In this document: piece by piece, positions 14,511 to 22,977 of the stretch | Numbering within the stretch: position 1 is the stretch's first letter | Layout of the letters: each line of letters begins with the position of its first letter | NCBI RefSeq assembly: GCF_001561995.1 | Contig: NZ_LLWC01000024.1 | Location: forward strand, 1-64,000 | Origin: Polycladidibacter hongkongensis | GTDB taxonomy: Bacteria > Pseudomonadota > Alphaproteobacteria > Rhizobiales > Stappiaceae | DNA length: 64,000 bases | Direction of reading: 5' to 3' | The notes under the pieces: model-generated | What the model saw: only the letters and a program-made list of their open reading frames with translations | Database searches by the model: none | What the model was told of the DNA's origin: nothing | Translations under genes and position numbers: made by a program

Positions 14511-15764
14511 ATGGCGACGCCACCCGTACCAGATGAGCAGCTGAGACAAGCTGCACAGGCGCTTTCTACTTTTCCTACAAAAGCGGCGGCGGCTGAGGCA
14601 CTCGGTCTGCCAATTGGGACATTTAATAATCGCATTCGCAGAGCCGCCGAGCGTGGGTTTGTTGAGTTTACCGCGCAACCTCCTGATGGGTTTGCGGTCC
14701 GCTCAGTCTCGTTACAATGCGATGCGCAGGGACAGGTAAAAAGCAAATCGGTAAAGCTCGCAAAAGAGGCAGGCGAGCGCCTCGAAATTCCTGCGGGGCA
14801 GGCGGTGAGGGGTGTTTCCGTGCTCACCGATGAGGAGGGACGAGAGGTCGCCCGCTGGACTAAAACCAGCCGTGAGGAGGCGGGGCAGCTCGAAGCGCTC
14901 AGGGCTGCATTTGCAGCCATGTCAGAGACAATAGAGCGCGTCCCCTCATTACCTGCGCCAAGCACGCTAGATAGCTCACTGACAACAGCTTATATCGTCA
15001 CTGATTTCCACCTTGGCCTTCTCGCATGGGGTGAGGAAACAGGGGGTGAGGATTGGGATATTCAAAAGGCCGAGCAAACTTTTCAGGGCTTTTTTGAACT
15101 CGCGGTAAATCGAGCGCCAAATTCGAAAAACGCGGTCATCGCAATTAACGGAGATCAGTTTCATTGGGATGGCATGGACGCGGTAACCCCTACGAGCAGG
15201 CATCTGCTGGACGCCGACACCCGCTTCCCTAAACTGGTGCGGGTTGGGATTCGCTCTATCCGGCGCGCGATTGATCTTGCGCTCTTAAAACATGAACAGG
15301 TCAGCGTTTACTGGGTGACAGGGAATCACGATATCAGCAGCTCAATTATGATGCGGGAATGGCTTGCAATTCTCTATGAGCTAGAGCCGCGCGTCTGGAT
15401 CGACACCACTCCATCGCTTTACCACTGCCACGAAGCAGGGCAAGTCGCGCTGTTTTTCCATCACGGACACAAGCGCAATATGACCAATGTTGCCGAGACG
15501 TGGGTTGCTAAGTTCCGTGAAATTTACGGGCGAACGACACACCACTATGGGCACCTAGGACACCTGCATCATAAAGAAGTGCGGGCAAAAGAGAGCGGGT
15601 TGATGGTAATAGAGCAACACCAGACCCTCGCGCCATCGGACGCGCACGCAGCGCAGGGCGGTTATATTTCCAAGCGCGCGGCGCAGGTCATTACCTATGA
15701 TCACGCGCTTGGTGAGGTTGGGCGCCTAACAATCTCACCAGAGATGATAAAGCGGGCAGCTTAG
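14511..15764 (+). CDS. Phage metallophosphoesterase with N-terminal HTH
   Basis: ATG at 14511 with AGAGG 6 bases upstream gives 417 residues. Residues about 15-50 (TKAAAAEALGLPIGTFNNRIRRAAERG) look like a helix-turn-helix of the kind that selects introns or binds DNA. From about residue 160 a calcineurin-like phosphoesterase follows with all metal motifs: TDFHLG, NGDQFHWDG, VTGNHD, HHGHK and GHLHH. Known phage relatives are annotated as phosphoesterases of unknown substrate. A DNA-binding part joined to a two-metal phosphodiesterase suggests action on nucleic acid, but this is inference. It is the last late gene before the prophage end. Confidence 0.7.
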   Translation: MATPPVPDEQLRQAAQALSTFPTKAAAAEALGLPIGTFNNRIRRAAERGFVEFTAQPPDGFAVRSVSLQCDAQGQVKSKSVKLAKEAGERLEIPAGQAVRGVSVLTDEEGREVARWTKTSREEAGQLEALRAAFAAMSETIERVPSLPAPSTLDSSLTTAYIVTDFHLGLLAWGEETGGEDWDIQKAEQTFQGFFELAVNRAPNSKNAVIAINGDQFHWDGMDAVTPTSRHLLDADTRFPKLVRVGIRSIRRAIDLALLKHEQVSVYWVTGNHDISSSIMMREWLAILYELEPRVWIDTTPSLYHCHEAGQVALFFHHGHKRNMTNVAETWVAKFREIYGRTTHHYGHLGHLHHKEVRAKESGLMVIEQHQTLAPSDAHAAQGGYISKRAAQVITYDHALGEVGRLTISPEMIKRAA

Positions 15765-15922
15765 AGCCAGTACTCGGGTTCGAGCTCTTCAAGTTCGGAG
15801 CCAAACAATAAAATTCTCTCAAGTTCCTCAGGTGTCAGGTTGATTAAAAGCTCTATTGTTTCATCATCATTGCAAATTATTCTTGCGCGAACAGCGATGT
15901 AGTCAATCAAAACCTGAAACAT
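15761..15922 (-). CDS. Small acidic protein of unknown function
   Basis: Start at 15922 (MFQVLIDYIAVRARIICNDD) has TAGGA 6-7 bases upstream and gives 53 residues. The sequence is acidic (TPEELERILLFGSELEELEPEYW) and helical, with no known domain. It ends 4 bases inside the stop region of the convergent metallophosphoesterase gene. Good binding site and regular codon use make it a likely gene, transcribed in the lysogen or early. No function is proposed. Confidence 0.45.
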   Translation of the reverse strand: MFQVLIDYIAVRARIICNDDETIELLINLTPEELERILLFGSELEELEPEYWL

Positions 15923-16149
15923 TATTATTCCTAACGCATAGTCATTGAACAAATTACATGAACAATTTTGCGATATGGACAGCGCAAAACAATGGCAACA
16001 GTCTCAAAATGCCCTAGGGTTCGCTACTTTAGTATTATTGCATGTATGTGGAGGAGTGTGGATGGGCCGCGCACTATGCCGCGATAGCGTTCACGCTCCA
16101 TTTTGGCCCACTCAGGGTCAGACTGGTAATGCGGGGTTTTTTGAGAAAT

Positions 16150-16219
16150 TTGTTAGGGGTTGGATGTTAAAACGCTAATGATTTCAAAAGGCGAAATGGG
16201 CCGATTTTGCCCCTAACAA
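16150..16219. repeat. 10-bp inverted repeat near the prophage end
   Basis: TTGTTAGGGG (16150-16159) and CCCCTAACAA (16210-16219) are perfect inverted copies 50 bases apart, about 35 bases from the putative attachment core. They could be integrase arm sites or form a long-looped stem; the spacing argues against a terminator. Confidence 0.4.
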
Positions 16220-16252
16220 GTCCAAGAAACCGCAGAAAACAGCCATTGCTCT

Positions 16253-16271
16253 AATCCCTCCGTGTCCGCCA
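16253..16271. other. Putative prophage attachment site (tRNA 3'-end remnant)
   Basis: AATCCCTCCGTGTCCGCCA reads like the T-arm and acceptor end of a tRNA, most like tRNA-Ser (…AATCCC…CCGCCA). No tRNA 5' part precedes it, as expected when a phage integrates into a tRNA gene and leaves a duplicate of its 3' end at the far side. Prophage-type genes end just left and host-type genes start just right. The intact tRNA copy should lie at the other prophage end, outside the window. Confidence 0.5.
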
Positions 16272-16284
16272 TCCTCTTTCAAAT

Positions 16285-17268
16285 TCAATAGTTTATGTTT
16301 GCCCGAGATAGATACGGTGTTTGGTCTCTACTCGTTTTCGAGTATGCGGGCTTGACTTTGCATTTATCGTCTTTGTCGCAGGTGATGAAACGGAACGCGA
16401 GTTCTGTGCCGCCAAGGGGCAGGGTGTAGATGTATTTTCTATCAGGCTGACCAGTTACTTTTTCCAGTTCATGCAGAATTTTATCATCTTGGCGCGTGAA
16501 GTTAGCAAAGGTGAATTCGTGGCAACGGGTAACTTTGTCAGTGTAATGTTTTAGGTAGCGACCGGCGTTGTAGTGGGTGAATTTTTCAGGGCCAAGTAGG
16601 CGCTCGTTGGTGCCGACCAGTGGCTTGCAGCGACCTTTGCCTGTTTGAAAAACATAGTCTTCACTTTGGTGCTGATGTAAATCTTTTAGGAACATGCCAA
16701 AGTCGGCAAGTGTGCCGTTACGAGTGATCAGCTCCTCGTTAAAATAGGCATCTTGCAGGCTTATCAAACCATCGGAGAGCTGAACCAGAGTGACGACATG
16801 TGTTGCTTGTACCTCTGGAATGCCAACGTCAATAATTCCGGCTTCAAATCCAAAGAGCTTGTAGAGATCCGCAAGGAAAAGTCCGGTCCCACCGCACCAA
16901 TAGCCAAGTCCTTGATCGATCGCCATATAGCTGACTTCAAAAGGGGGATGATGATAGATCTGGTAGCCGACTTCCTCCTCAAACAAACACTGTGAATCTG
17001 CCCGATTTATGTTTGCGTAGGCCCATTCGCGTATCTTACGAATGCGGCTGCGCTCAGAGTCTGCAGGGGCTATATCTGCTTCTACGGTAATGGCGCGCTG
17101 CAGCCAGAATTGCCCGGCGTCCGTGAGCCGTACTTGCTCTTGCGTGAGTTGTTGGTAACGTAGTTTAGCTTGTTTCGCGCTATGACGATGTACATGGTGG
17201 GTGATGATTATGCTTGCCGCAATTAGAAAAACAGCGACAATCCAAGAATAAATGAGTGAACGGCGCAT
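16285..17268 (-). CDS. Membrane-anchored transglutaminase-like protein of unknown function
   Basis: The 327 residues have an uncleaved-type N-terminal membrane span (about 5-24, LIYSWIVAVFLIAASIIITH), then a largely periplasmic domain. A transglutaminase-like catalytic arrangement is visible: Cys125 in GYWCGGTGLFLADLY, His157 in QATHVVTLVQL and Asp173 in LQDAYF. These are the expected Cys-His-Asp order and spacing of papain-fold transglutaminase/protease relatives. A GxCGGTG loop with a following helix (LYKLFGF) is common in such proteins. It is not in an operon with its neighbours and lies next to the prophage end. Substrate unknown; the call rests on motif geometry. Confidence 0.6.
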   Translation of the reverse strand: MRRSLIYSWIVAVFLIAASIIITHHVHRHSAKQAKLRYQQLTQEQVRLTDAGQFWLQRAITVEADIAPADSERSRIRKIREWAYANINRADSQCLFEEEVGYQIYHHPPFEVSYMAIDQGLGYWCGGTGLFLADLYKLFGFEAGIIDVGIPEVQATHVVTLVQLSDGLISLQDAYFNEELITRNGTLADFGMFLKDLHQHQSEDYVFQTGKGRCKPLVGTNERLLGPEKFTHYNAGRYLKHYTDKVTRCHEFTFANFTRQDDKILHELEKVTGQPDRKYIYTLPLGGTELAFRFITCDKDDKCKVKPAYSKTSRDQTPYLSRANINY

Positions 17269-17344
17269 CGTGTTTCCTCAATGGGTTCGATGCGCCGATT
17301 TTACCTGCTGGAGCTGTGCGAAACAGCCTTCAAATACCGTGGAC

Positions 17345-18406
17345 TTAGTTAGCGAAGATGTGCAGCTTGTCCGTTGGTAACGAGAGGGTCACCTCCGCGT
17401 TGCTAGCAAGATCTTGCAGGGTATTATCGGTTGCTGTGATGGTGTTCTTGCCGAATTTCACCTTGAGGTGGTTTTGTGCGCCGGTGGGCTCCACATGGTC
17501 CAGACGTCCGGTGATGTTGATCGCGCCCGCTGCTGCCTCGCCTAGATGAAGATGTTCGGGACGCATGCCGATGATAACCCTGCCCGAAGCACTTTGGGGC
17601 GCCGTTTGGGGGCAAGGCAAGGTTACGCCGCCGTCCAGTTCGATTTGAATGGTATCGCCGGACTGGGTGAGTTTGCCCTCTAGCAGGTTCATGCTTGGAG
17701 AGCCGATAAACCCAGCGACGAACGGGTTGGCGGGTTTGGTGTATAGTTCTTTCGGAGTGCCGACTTGCTGGATGATGCCCTCGTTTAAAATAACGATGCG
17801 ATCTGCCAAGGTCATGGCCTCGATTTGATCGTGGGTGACGTAGATTGAGGTGGTGCGGACTTTGGCGTGGAGGCGCTTGATTTCCTCGCGCATTTGCACA
17901 CGCAGCTTGGCATCCAGATTGGAGAGAGGCTCGTCGAACAAAAACAGGCTCGGATTGCGCACTAGAGCGCGGCCCATGGCGACGCGCTGACGCTGGCCGC
18001 CGGATAGTTGCGAGGGCTTGCGGGTGAGCAACTCTGTCAGATCAAGAATGGCGGCAGTGTCGGCGACCCGTTGATTTATTTCTGCCTTGGGTACGCCGGA
18101 AATGCGCAGGTTGAAGCCGATGTTTTCGGCCACATTCATGTGCGGGTAGAGGGCGTAGGACTGAAAAACCATGGCCACGTTGCGCTCGCGCGGGGTGAGA
18201 TCGTTGACCACATGCTGGCCAAGAACGACGTCACCGGAGGTGGGCTCGTCAAGGCCGGAGATGAGGCGGAGCAAGGTGCTTTTGCCACAGCCTGAGGGGC
18301 CAACCAGCGCTATGAATTCGCCCTCGCTTACATGAATATCGATGTTTTTCAGCACCTCTGTTGCTCCAAAGGATTTGCTGATGCCAAGAAGATCGAGTGA
18401 AGACAT
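17345..18406 (-). CDS. ugpC: Sugar ABC transporter ATP-binding protein (UgpC/MsmK type)
   Basis: Start at 18406 ([20 protein letters not shown]) gives 353 residues; an upstream in-frame ATG at 18448 would overlap the permease gene. Walker [10 protein letters not shown] is at residues 36-44, followed by QSYALYPHM, the signature LSGGQRQR, Walker B and the switch His in [15 protein letters not shown]. The C-terminal third is the OB-fold regulatory domain of CUT1-family ATPases ([10 protein letters not shown]). It energises uptake through the two permeases upstream and is the last gene of the operon. The symbol marks the family, not glycerol-phosphate specificity. Confidence 0.9.
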   Translation of the reverse strand: MSSLDLLGISKSFGATEVLKNIDIHVSEGEFIALVGPSGCGKSTLLRLISGLDEPTSGDVVLGQHVVNDLTPRERNVAMVFQSYALYPHMNVAENIGFNLRISGVPKAEINQRVADTAAILDLTELLTRKPSQLSGGQRQRVAMGRALVRNPSLFLFDEPLSNLDAKLRVQMREEIKRLHAKVRTTSIYVTHDQIEAMTLADRIVILNEGIIQQVGTPKELYTKPANPFVAGFIGSPSMNLLEGKLTQSGDTIQIELDGGVTLPCPQTAPQSASGRVIIGMRPEHLHLGEAAAGAINITGRLDHVEPTGAQNHLKVKFGKNTITATDNTLQDLASNAEVTLSLPTDKLHIFAN

Positions 18407-18431
18407 GAAAATGGATCCTTCTGGTTCGGCC

Positions 18432-19271
18432 TTAGCCTTTGACAGCACCCGCGGTCAGGCCTGCCATCATTTGACGGGAGAAAAAGAGGAAGGCGATCAG
18501 CAGCGGCAACATGGAAAGGAAGGTACCGAGCATAACTGCGCCCCACGGCGTGTTGGCAAAGGATTGCACCGAACGCAGTGCAAGGGTGAGGACGTATTTA
18601 TCTGGTGAGGACAGGACGATGAGCGGCGAGAGGAAATTGTTCCAAAGGCCAATGAACATGACAATGCCAACAGTGGCCATCGCCGGTTTGATAAGCGGCA
18701 TGACCACGGACCAGAAAATACGAAAGTGCGAACAGCCATCGATTTTTGCGGCGTCCAGCAGCTCCTTAGAGATAGAGGAGACCATGTATTGGCGTACAAG
18801 GAAGATGCCAAACGCGTTGGCCACGCCGGGAAACCAGATGGCAAAGTGGGTATCAAGCAGGCCGAGGAATTTTACCGTTAGAAAGAACGGGATCAACATC
18901 AAGACCGGCGGTACCATCATGGAGGCTACCATGAGGCCGAAGACGATGTTTTTGCCGCGAAACTCGAAGGCAAAGAAGCCGTAGGCGCACAGGGAGCAGA
19001 AGAACACCGCCCCGATTGTACCCAAGGTGGCAACGGTGAGGGAGTTCCACAGCACCAGCCAGAAGGGCATGATTTCTAAAAGGCGCTGGTAGTTGTTGAG
19101 AATGTCATCGCCAAAATAAAAGGGAGGCGGCGCGGAGAAGATTTCCGCCCGTGTGTGCGAGCCCATCATGGCGACCCAGACAAAGGGGAAAATCGTTATC
19201 AGCACGCTGACAATCAAGAAGCCGTATTTGGCGGTGGCGGTTGCGCTGAGGGAAAGGGATTTTGTCGACAT
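18432..19271 (-). CDS. Carbohydrate ABC transporter permease (MalG type)
   Basis: Start at 19271 ([20 protein letters not shown]) overlaps the stop of the preceding permease (TAATG), giving 279 residues. Six membrane spans are apparent, starting at about residues 16-38. The EAA loop that contacts the ATPase reads [20 protein letters not shown], the classic DAAxxDGA-like sequence of CUT1 permeases. The end LTAGAVKG is typical for MalG-type proteins. It forms the channel with the partner encoded just upstream. Cotranscribed with the sugar-binding protein and the ATPase. Confidence 0.9.
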   Translation of the reverse strand: MSTKSLSLSATATAKYGFLIVSVLITIFPFVWVAMMGSHTRAEIFSAPPPFYFGDDILNNYQRLLEIMPFWLVLWNSLTVATLGTIGAVFFCSLCAYGFFAFEFRGKNIVFGLMVASMMVPPVLMLIPFFLTVKFLGLLDTHFAIWFPGVANAFGIFLVRQYMVSSISKELLDAAKIDGCSHFRIFWSVVMPLIKPAMATVGIVMFIGLWNNFLSPLIVLSSPDKYVLTLALRSVQSFANTPWGAVMLGTFLSMLPLLIAFLFFSRQMMAGLTAGAVKG

Positions 19272-20311
19272 TAGCGGTTGCCCTCCATGCCTTTGCGGCC
19301 ATTGAAATAAAAGTGGATCGAGGTAGCAATGGCGATGATGAGGAACAGTATCCAAGAGATAGCGGCGGCGGCGCCCATTTCCAGCCATTCCCAGCCCACC
19401 AGATAGAGGTAGTAGGAGGTGGTCAGCCCTGCTTGGCCCACACCGCCGGTGTCGCCTGAGGTGAGGATGAACGGCTCTTCAAAGAGTTGCAGATTGCCGA
19501 TGATGGTAAGGGTCATGGCGAAGAAGATGAAGGGGCGGATCATCGGCAGGGCCACGTGCCAGAATTGTTGCAGGCGGTTACAGCCATCCACTTTGGCAGC
19601 ATCGTATACATCTTGGGGCACGGTGACGAAGCCAGCGGAATAGATGACGATGTTGAAGCCGGTGTATTTCCAGATGACCACCGCGGCAATGGCGGGTTTG
19701 ATCAGGTCTGACTTGGTGAGCCATTTGATGGGCATCACGTCTGGTACCCACGCGAACAGGGCGCCAATGAGCGGAAGTTTGGAGGCGCCCAGCAGCATTT
19801 GGTTTAAAATGCCGGTGTTGGCCGAGTAGATAGAGTAGAAGATCAGCGCCACGGCGACAGTGGAGGTAATGAAGGGGATGAACATGGTGGCGGTGAGCAC
19901 ATGGCGCAAGCTGGAGCGCACGGCGTAGACCAAGAGATAGGCAACTGGTACGGCGATTAGGTGTTGCGGTACACCGGAGACAATGGCCAGCCAAAAGGTG
20001 TTATAGAGCGACTTCCAAAGCCAAGGGTCGTCATAGGCCTCCACATAGTTTTGCACGCCGACATAGTTCATGCCGGAAAGACCGGTTACTGGGTTCCACT
20101 CTTGAAAGGAGAGGTAAACAGAGAAGGTTAGGGGGAAGAGCGTAAACAGGCAGAAAATAATGATAAAGGGGCTGATAAATAGCCACGGCTGAAGAGAGTT
20201 AAACAGTCGGCGTCCGCGTTTTTTGGGGGGGCGGATGAAATGGGTTTCAGGCAGCGGGGGATGACTGGTCTCAGCGCTGCGGGGAGCAGGGGATAGGGCC
20301 TGATCACTCAT
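19271..20311 (-). CDS. Carbohydrate ABC transporter permease (MalF type)
   Basis: Start at 20311 (MSDQALSPAPRSAETSHPPL) has AGGAA 7 bases upstream and gives 346 residues. A long polar N-terminus (about 1-40) precedes the first span (PWLFISPFIIIFCLFTLFPL). The EAA loop reads VPQDVYDAAKVDGCNRLQQF. A SPFIIIF..FPL..SVYLSFQEWNP opening is typical of CUT1 MalF/UgpA permeases. Pairs with the MalG-type protein. A 231-base gap with a hairpin separates it from the binding-protein gene. Confidence 0.9.
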   Translation of the reverse strand: MSDQALSPAPRSAETSHPPLPETHFIRPPKKRGRRLFNSLQPWLFISPFIIIFCLFTLFPLTFSVYLSFQEWNPVTGLSGMNYVGVQNYVEAYDDPWLWKSLYNTFWLAIVSGVPQHLIAVPVAYLLVYAVRSSLRHVLTATMFIPFITSTVAVALIFYSIYSANTGILNQMLLGASKLPLIGALFAWVPDVMPIKWLTKSDLIKPAIAAVVIWKYTGFNIVIYSAGFVTVPQDVYDAAKVDGCNRLQQFWHVALPMIRPFIFFAMTLTIIGNLQLFEEPFILTSGDTGGVGQAGLTTSYYLYLVGWEWLEMGAAAAISWILFLIIAIATSIHFYFNGRKGMEGNR

Positions 20312-20523
20312 GAGTGGTTCCTGATGCTTGGTGTACGGCAGGGCAATTCCTTGATGCCTTGTGCCATGGCACTGGAGAACTGAAAGGCTGCTGTTTGTAA
20401 AAAAGAAAAAGAAGCTGCGCACGTTGCGAGAGCCAATAGGGACAGGGCAATCGGGTTGCCCTGCCATTGCTTTTAAACTCTGCTGAGTTTGGGTATTGAT
20501 CGCCCGCGAAGCTTTGGAGTTGC

Positions 20524-20541
20524 CAAGCCCCGCGGAGCTTG
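20524..20541 (-). other. Inverted repeat just behind the sugar-binding protein gene
   Basis: The palindrome-like CAAGCCCCGCGGAGCTTG lies 2-19 bases behind the stop codon and is not followed by a T-run. In ABC operons such a hairpin usually protects or separates the abundant binding-protein message from the downstream permease part. The rest of the 231-base gap (20312-20542) contains no gene. Confidence 0.45.
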
Positions 20542-20542
20542 C

Positions 20543-21775
20543 CTATTTCACGCGGCGCTTGATGAGACGCTCTGCTTCCTTCAGGGCCTGTTCGACAGGC
20601 TTGCCTTCGTTTAGCACCTCGCGCAGGACCCCGTTCAGCACCACATCTTCGGCGATGAGATCGCCTTTCATTGGTGCAACGGCAGGCACGCGCTGGGCCA
20701 CATGGGCGAAGAGCTGACGACCTTGCTGCCCTGCTAGGAAATCGATCGGCTCATCAAAGGCGCTGTCGGTGTAGGTTTGGGTCAGCACAGGGAAGGCACC
20801 AATGTTTTTCAAGCCAGCTATCTGCGCGCGCGGATCGGCACTCATAAACTTGATGAATTCCCAAGCTTCCTTTTTGTTCTTCGCCTGTTTTGGAATGGCG
20901 AGGAAAGAGCCGCCCCAAGAACCGTAGATACCATTTGGCAGGTTGGAGACGCCCCAAAGGCCGGCGGTGTCTGGTGCCATCCAGTTTTGCAAGTGCCCCA
21001 GTAGCCATGCGCCAGAGAGCTGGGTGGCGACACTGCCGGATTTAAAGGCATCATACCATTCGTTGGTCCATGAGCCGATTTCGGCGTCCAAGCCTTCATC
21101 GCGGATGGTTTTGGCCAGATTGAAGGCGGTGACAAAGCGCTGCGACGTGATGAGCGAGTTGCCGTCCTTATCGAAGTAGAAGCCCTCGCCTTCTTTAACT
21201 GTCGTGCGGATGATAAGCCCCGCCACATCCGCGGCATCGGCGATCAGGTAGATGTTGCGCTTTTTCAGCTCGCGGCCATAGGCAATGTAGCTGTCCCAAT
21301 CCTTGATGACACTGTCGATGTCGGTGCCAACGGCTTTGAGTGCATCGCGGCGGTAGTACATAACGCCCGGCCCGATGTCGACTGGAATACCGTATTGATT
21401 GCCATCGGCGCCTTTGCCTTGTGCCCATGCATAGCCGACAAACTGGTCTGCAAGGGCGTCGGCGCCGTAGTCCGCACCGGAGAGATTTTCAAAGCCACCG
21501 GAATTGATGAAGGTGCCAATAAAGCCCACATCCACAATCGCGATATCACCGGCACCGGAACCGGTGGCAAGGTTGGTGGTGAGGCGCTTGTGGTGATCGC
21601 CGTGGTTGTTCATCTGGTAGGTGATGTTGGCGTCAGCATGGTCTTCTTGATAGACCGGAATGATTTTGTCCAAATGCGAGTTGAAATCGGGGAAACCGTC
21701 AAGGCGGATGTCCCCTGCTTGAGCTGAAAATGCCATTAGTGACGCGGCAATCCCAAGTGCCAATGTCTTACGCAT
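20543..21775 (-). CDS. Extracellular sugar-binding protein of ABC transporter
   Basis: Start at 21775 (MRKTLALGIAASLMAFSAQA) has GGGAGG 6 bases upstream, giving 410 residues with a signal peptide cut after AQA. The mature domain follows the CUT1 binding-protein pattern: GDIRLDGFPDFNSHLDKIIPVY, GAGDIAIVDVGFIGTFI, a KKEAWEFIKFMSADPRAQ block and a C-terminal helix. It captures the sugar in the periplasm. It lies 43 bases behind the LacI gene in the same direction. With the divergent GH9 enzyme the substrate is probably a beta-glucan oligosaccharide, but this is inference from context. Confidence 0.88.
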   Translation of the reverse strand: MRKTLALGIAASLMAFSAQAGDIRLDGFPDFNSHLDKIIPVYQEDHADANITYQMNNHGDHHKRLTTNLATGSGAGDIAIVDVGFIGTFINSGGFENLSGADYGADALADQFVGYAWAQGKGADGNQYGIPVDIGPGVMYYRRDALKAVGTDIDSVIKDWDSYIAYGRELKKRNIYLIADAADVAGLIIRTTVKEGEGFYFDKDGNSLITSQRFVTAFNLAKTIRDEGLDAEIGSWTNEWYDAFKSGSVATQLSGAWLLGHLQNWMAPDTAGLWGVSNLPNGIYGSWGGSFLAIPKQAKNKKEAWEFIKFMSADPRAQIAGLKNIGAFPVLTQTYTDSAFDEPIDFLAGQQGRQLFAHVAQRVPAVAPMKGDLIAEDVVLNGVLREVLNEGKPVEQALKEAERLIKRRVK

Positions 21776-21818
21776 ATAAACCTCCCTATGCGTGCTAAAA
21801 TCAGGCAATTAATCTATT

Positions 21819-22826
21819 CTAGCTTCCAAGCGAGGTGACAGACGCACGCTGTTTGACTGTCGCCTCGAACTCTCTCTTTCCGTCAAAAAATTCTTGCTTT
21901 CCGGTGAACTCGGCCAGAGCCAAAAGGCCTGCAGCCTTGCCGATTTCATTGAGGGGCTGGCGCATGGTGGTGAGCTTTGGTGTGAGATATTGCGCCGCTT
22001 CAACATCATCAAACCCCAGAACGGAGAAGTCAGCGGGGGCGGATAGGCCATACTCTTGTGCTGCTTCTATGCCAGCGATTGCCATCTCATCGCTTTGGAA
22101 GAAAATGGCAGTGTAGGGCACAGCGCGCTTTTGCAGCTGTTTGAAGCCATCGTAACCGCCCTTAAAGCCAAAGCGGCTTTTGACAACCAGATCCTCATTG
22201 AGCTCCAAACCACGTTTTTCAAAGGCACGTCGAAAGCCTTTGGTACGGGCCAATGCTTCATGAAACTCATCGGAGCCGGTGATCATGGCGATCTGGCGGT
22301 GACCGCAATCCAGCAGATAGTTTGCAGCGCGCTCCCCGGCGGCTTCATTGTCCAGATAAATGCAGCGCTGGCAGTAACCCTCCAAGTGCCTATTAAGCAG
22401 AATGATGGGCTGTTTTTCCTGCAGGAGGGGGCGCAGCTGTGCGTCCGTGAGCTGGTTGGTATGCATAACAATAGCATCGCACTGGCGATCTAGCAGAGAG
22501 GTGAGGGCCTCCTGCTCGCCTTTTGCGCTTTCGCGCGAGGATTCTGCTATGGTTTTGTAGCCGTGCACTTCCAACGCTGTTTCAACTCCCTCCAGCATCT
22601 GGCCGTAGTAGGTTGAGGCAAAACGGTTCACGATGACCCCTATGGTGCGTGAGGTTTTGCTGGCCAGAGTTCGTGCATAGTGATTGGGCCTGTAGCCGAG
22701 TTCCTTGATGGTTTTCTCCACCAATTCCCGGGTTCTTTTGTCTACCTTTTCCGGCTGGTTTATGACCCTTGATACCGTGGCGGTAGAAACTCCCGCAGCG
22801 CGGGAAACAGTTGCTAGTGTGACCAA
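21819..22826 (-). CDS. LacI-family transcriptional regulator
   Basis: The 335 residues begin at a TTG (22824-22826) with VTLATVSRAAGVSTATVSRV, a typical LacI HTH with hinge helix RPNHYARTLASKTSRTIGVI. A periplasmic-binding-like effector domain follows (about 60-335). An ATG with good binding site is absent, so TTG is accepted because it gives the family-typical N-terminus. It heads the ABC operon and is divergent from the GH9 gene. The perfect palindrome at 22934-22947 is the obvious binding site. The likely effector is a sugar released by the GH9 enzyme. Confidence 0.87.
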   Translation of the reverse strand: MVTLATVSRAAGVSTATVSRVINQPEKVDKRTRELVEKTIKELGYRPNHYARTLASKTSRTIGVIVNRFASTYYGQMLEGVETALEVHGYKTIAESSRESAKGEQEALTSLLDRQCDAIVMHTNQLTDAQLRPLLQEKQPIILLNRHLEGYCQRCIYLDNEAAGERAANYLLDCGHRQIAMITGSDEFHEALARTKGFRRAFEKRGLELNEDLVVKSRFGFKGGYDGFKQLQKRAVPYTAIFFQSDEMAIAGIEAAQEYGLSAPADFSVLGFDDVEAAQYLTPKLTTMRQPLNEIGKAAGLLALAEFTGKQEFFDGKREFEATVKQRASVTSLGS

Positions 22827-22892
22827 ATTGTTATTCGCCAGTTTTTGTTAGACCGGACGCTCCCTATTTTCTCGGCCCTTTTTTCTTGTCGG

Positions 22893-22921
22893 TTGCTGCG
22901 TAGCGCAACTGCAATCATAAT
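22893..22921 (+). promoter_or_regulatory. Candidate promoter of the GH9 gene
   Basis: TTGCTG (22893-22898) and CATAAT (22916-22921) are separated by 17 bases. Transcription would start just upstream of or within the LacI-type palindrome at 22934-22947, a position that gives repression. Confidence 0.45.
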
Positions 22922-22933
22922 CATTCTGATATA

Positions 22934-22947
22934 TGAAAGCGCTTTCA
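22934..22947. promoter_or_regulatory. LacI-family operator
   Basis: TGAAAGCGCTTTCA is a perfect 14-bp palindrome with the central CG of LacI/GalR operators. It lies between the divergent lacI-type gene and the GH9 gene. It coincides with an ATG at 22933 that would otherwise look like a start of the GH9 gene, which argues against that start. Confidence 0.75.
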
Positions 22948-22977
22948 TCAAGTGATTTTAAGCGGTGTGGGGGGCAA

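Larger units (their letters stand above)
1..16271. mobile_element. P2-like contractile-tail prophage, late half
   Basis: The gene order tail fibre, sheath, tube, gpE, tape measure, gpU, gpX, gpD followed by lysis genes is that of P2-like myoviruses as found in alphaproteobacteria. The left boundary is outside the window. The right boundary is inferred from a tRNA-3'-end-like fragment at 16253-16271, after which host-type genes start. Head, packaging, integrase and immunity genes are not seen, so completeness cannot be judged. The tail genes look intact with no stop or frameshift except the expected gpE one. Accessory cargo sits at three points: 3326-3550, 5907-6532 and 10820-12325. Confidence 0.85.

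Noticed and set aside
15945-16178. 77-codon frame starting with TTG near the prophage end
   Set aside because: No ribosome-binding site, mixed composition and position in the attachment region; considered non-coding.
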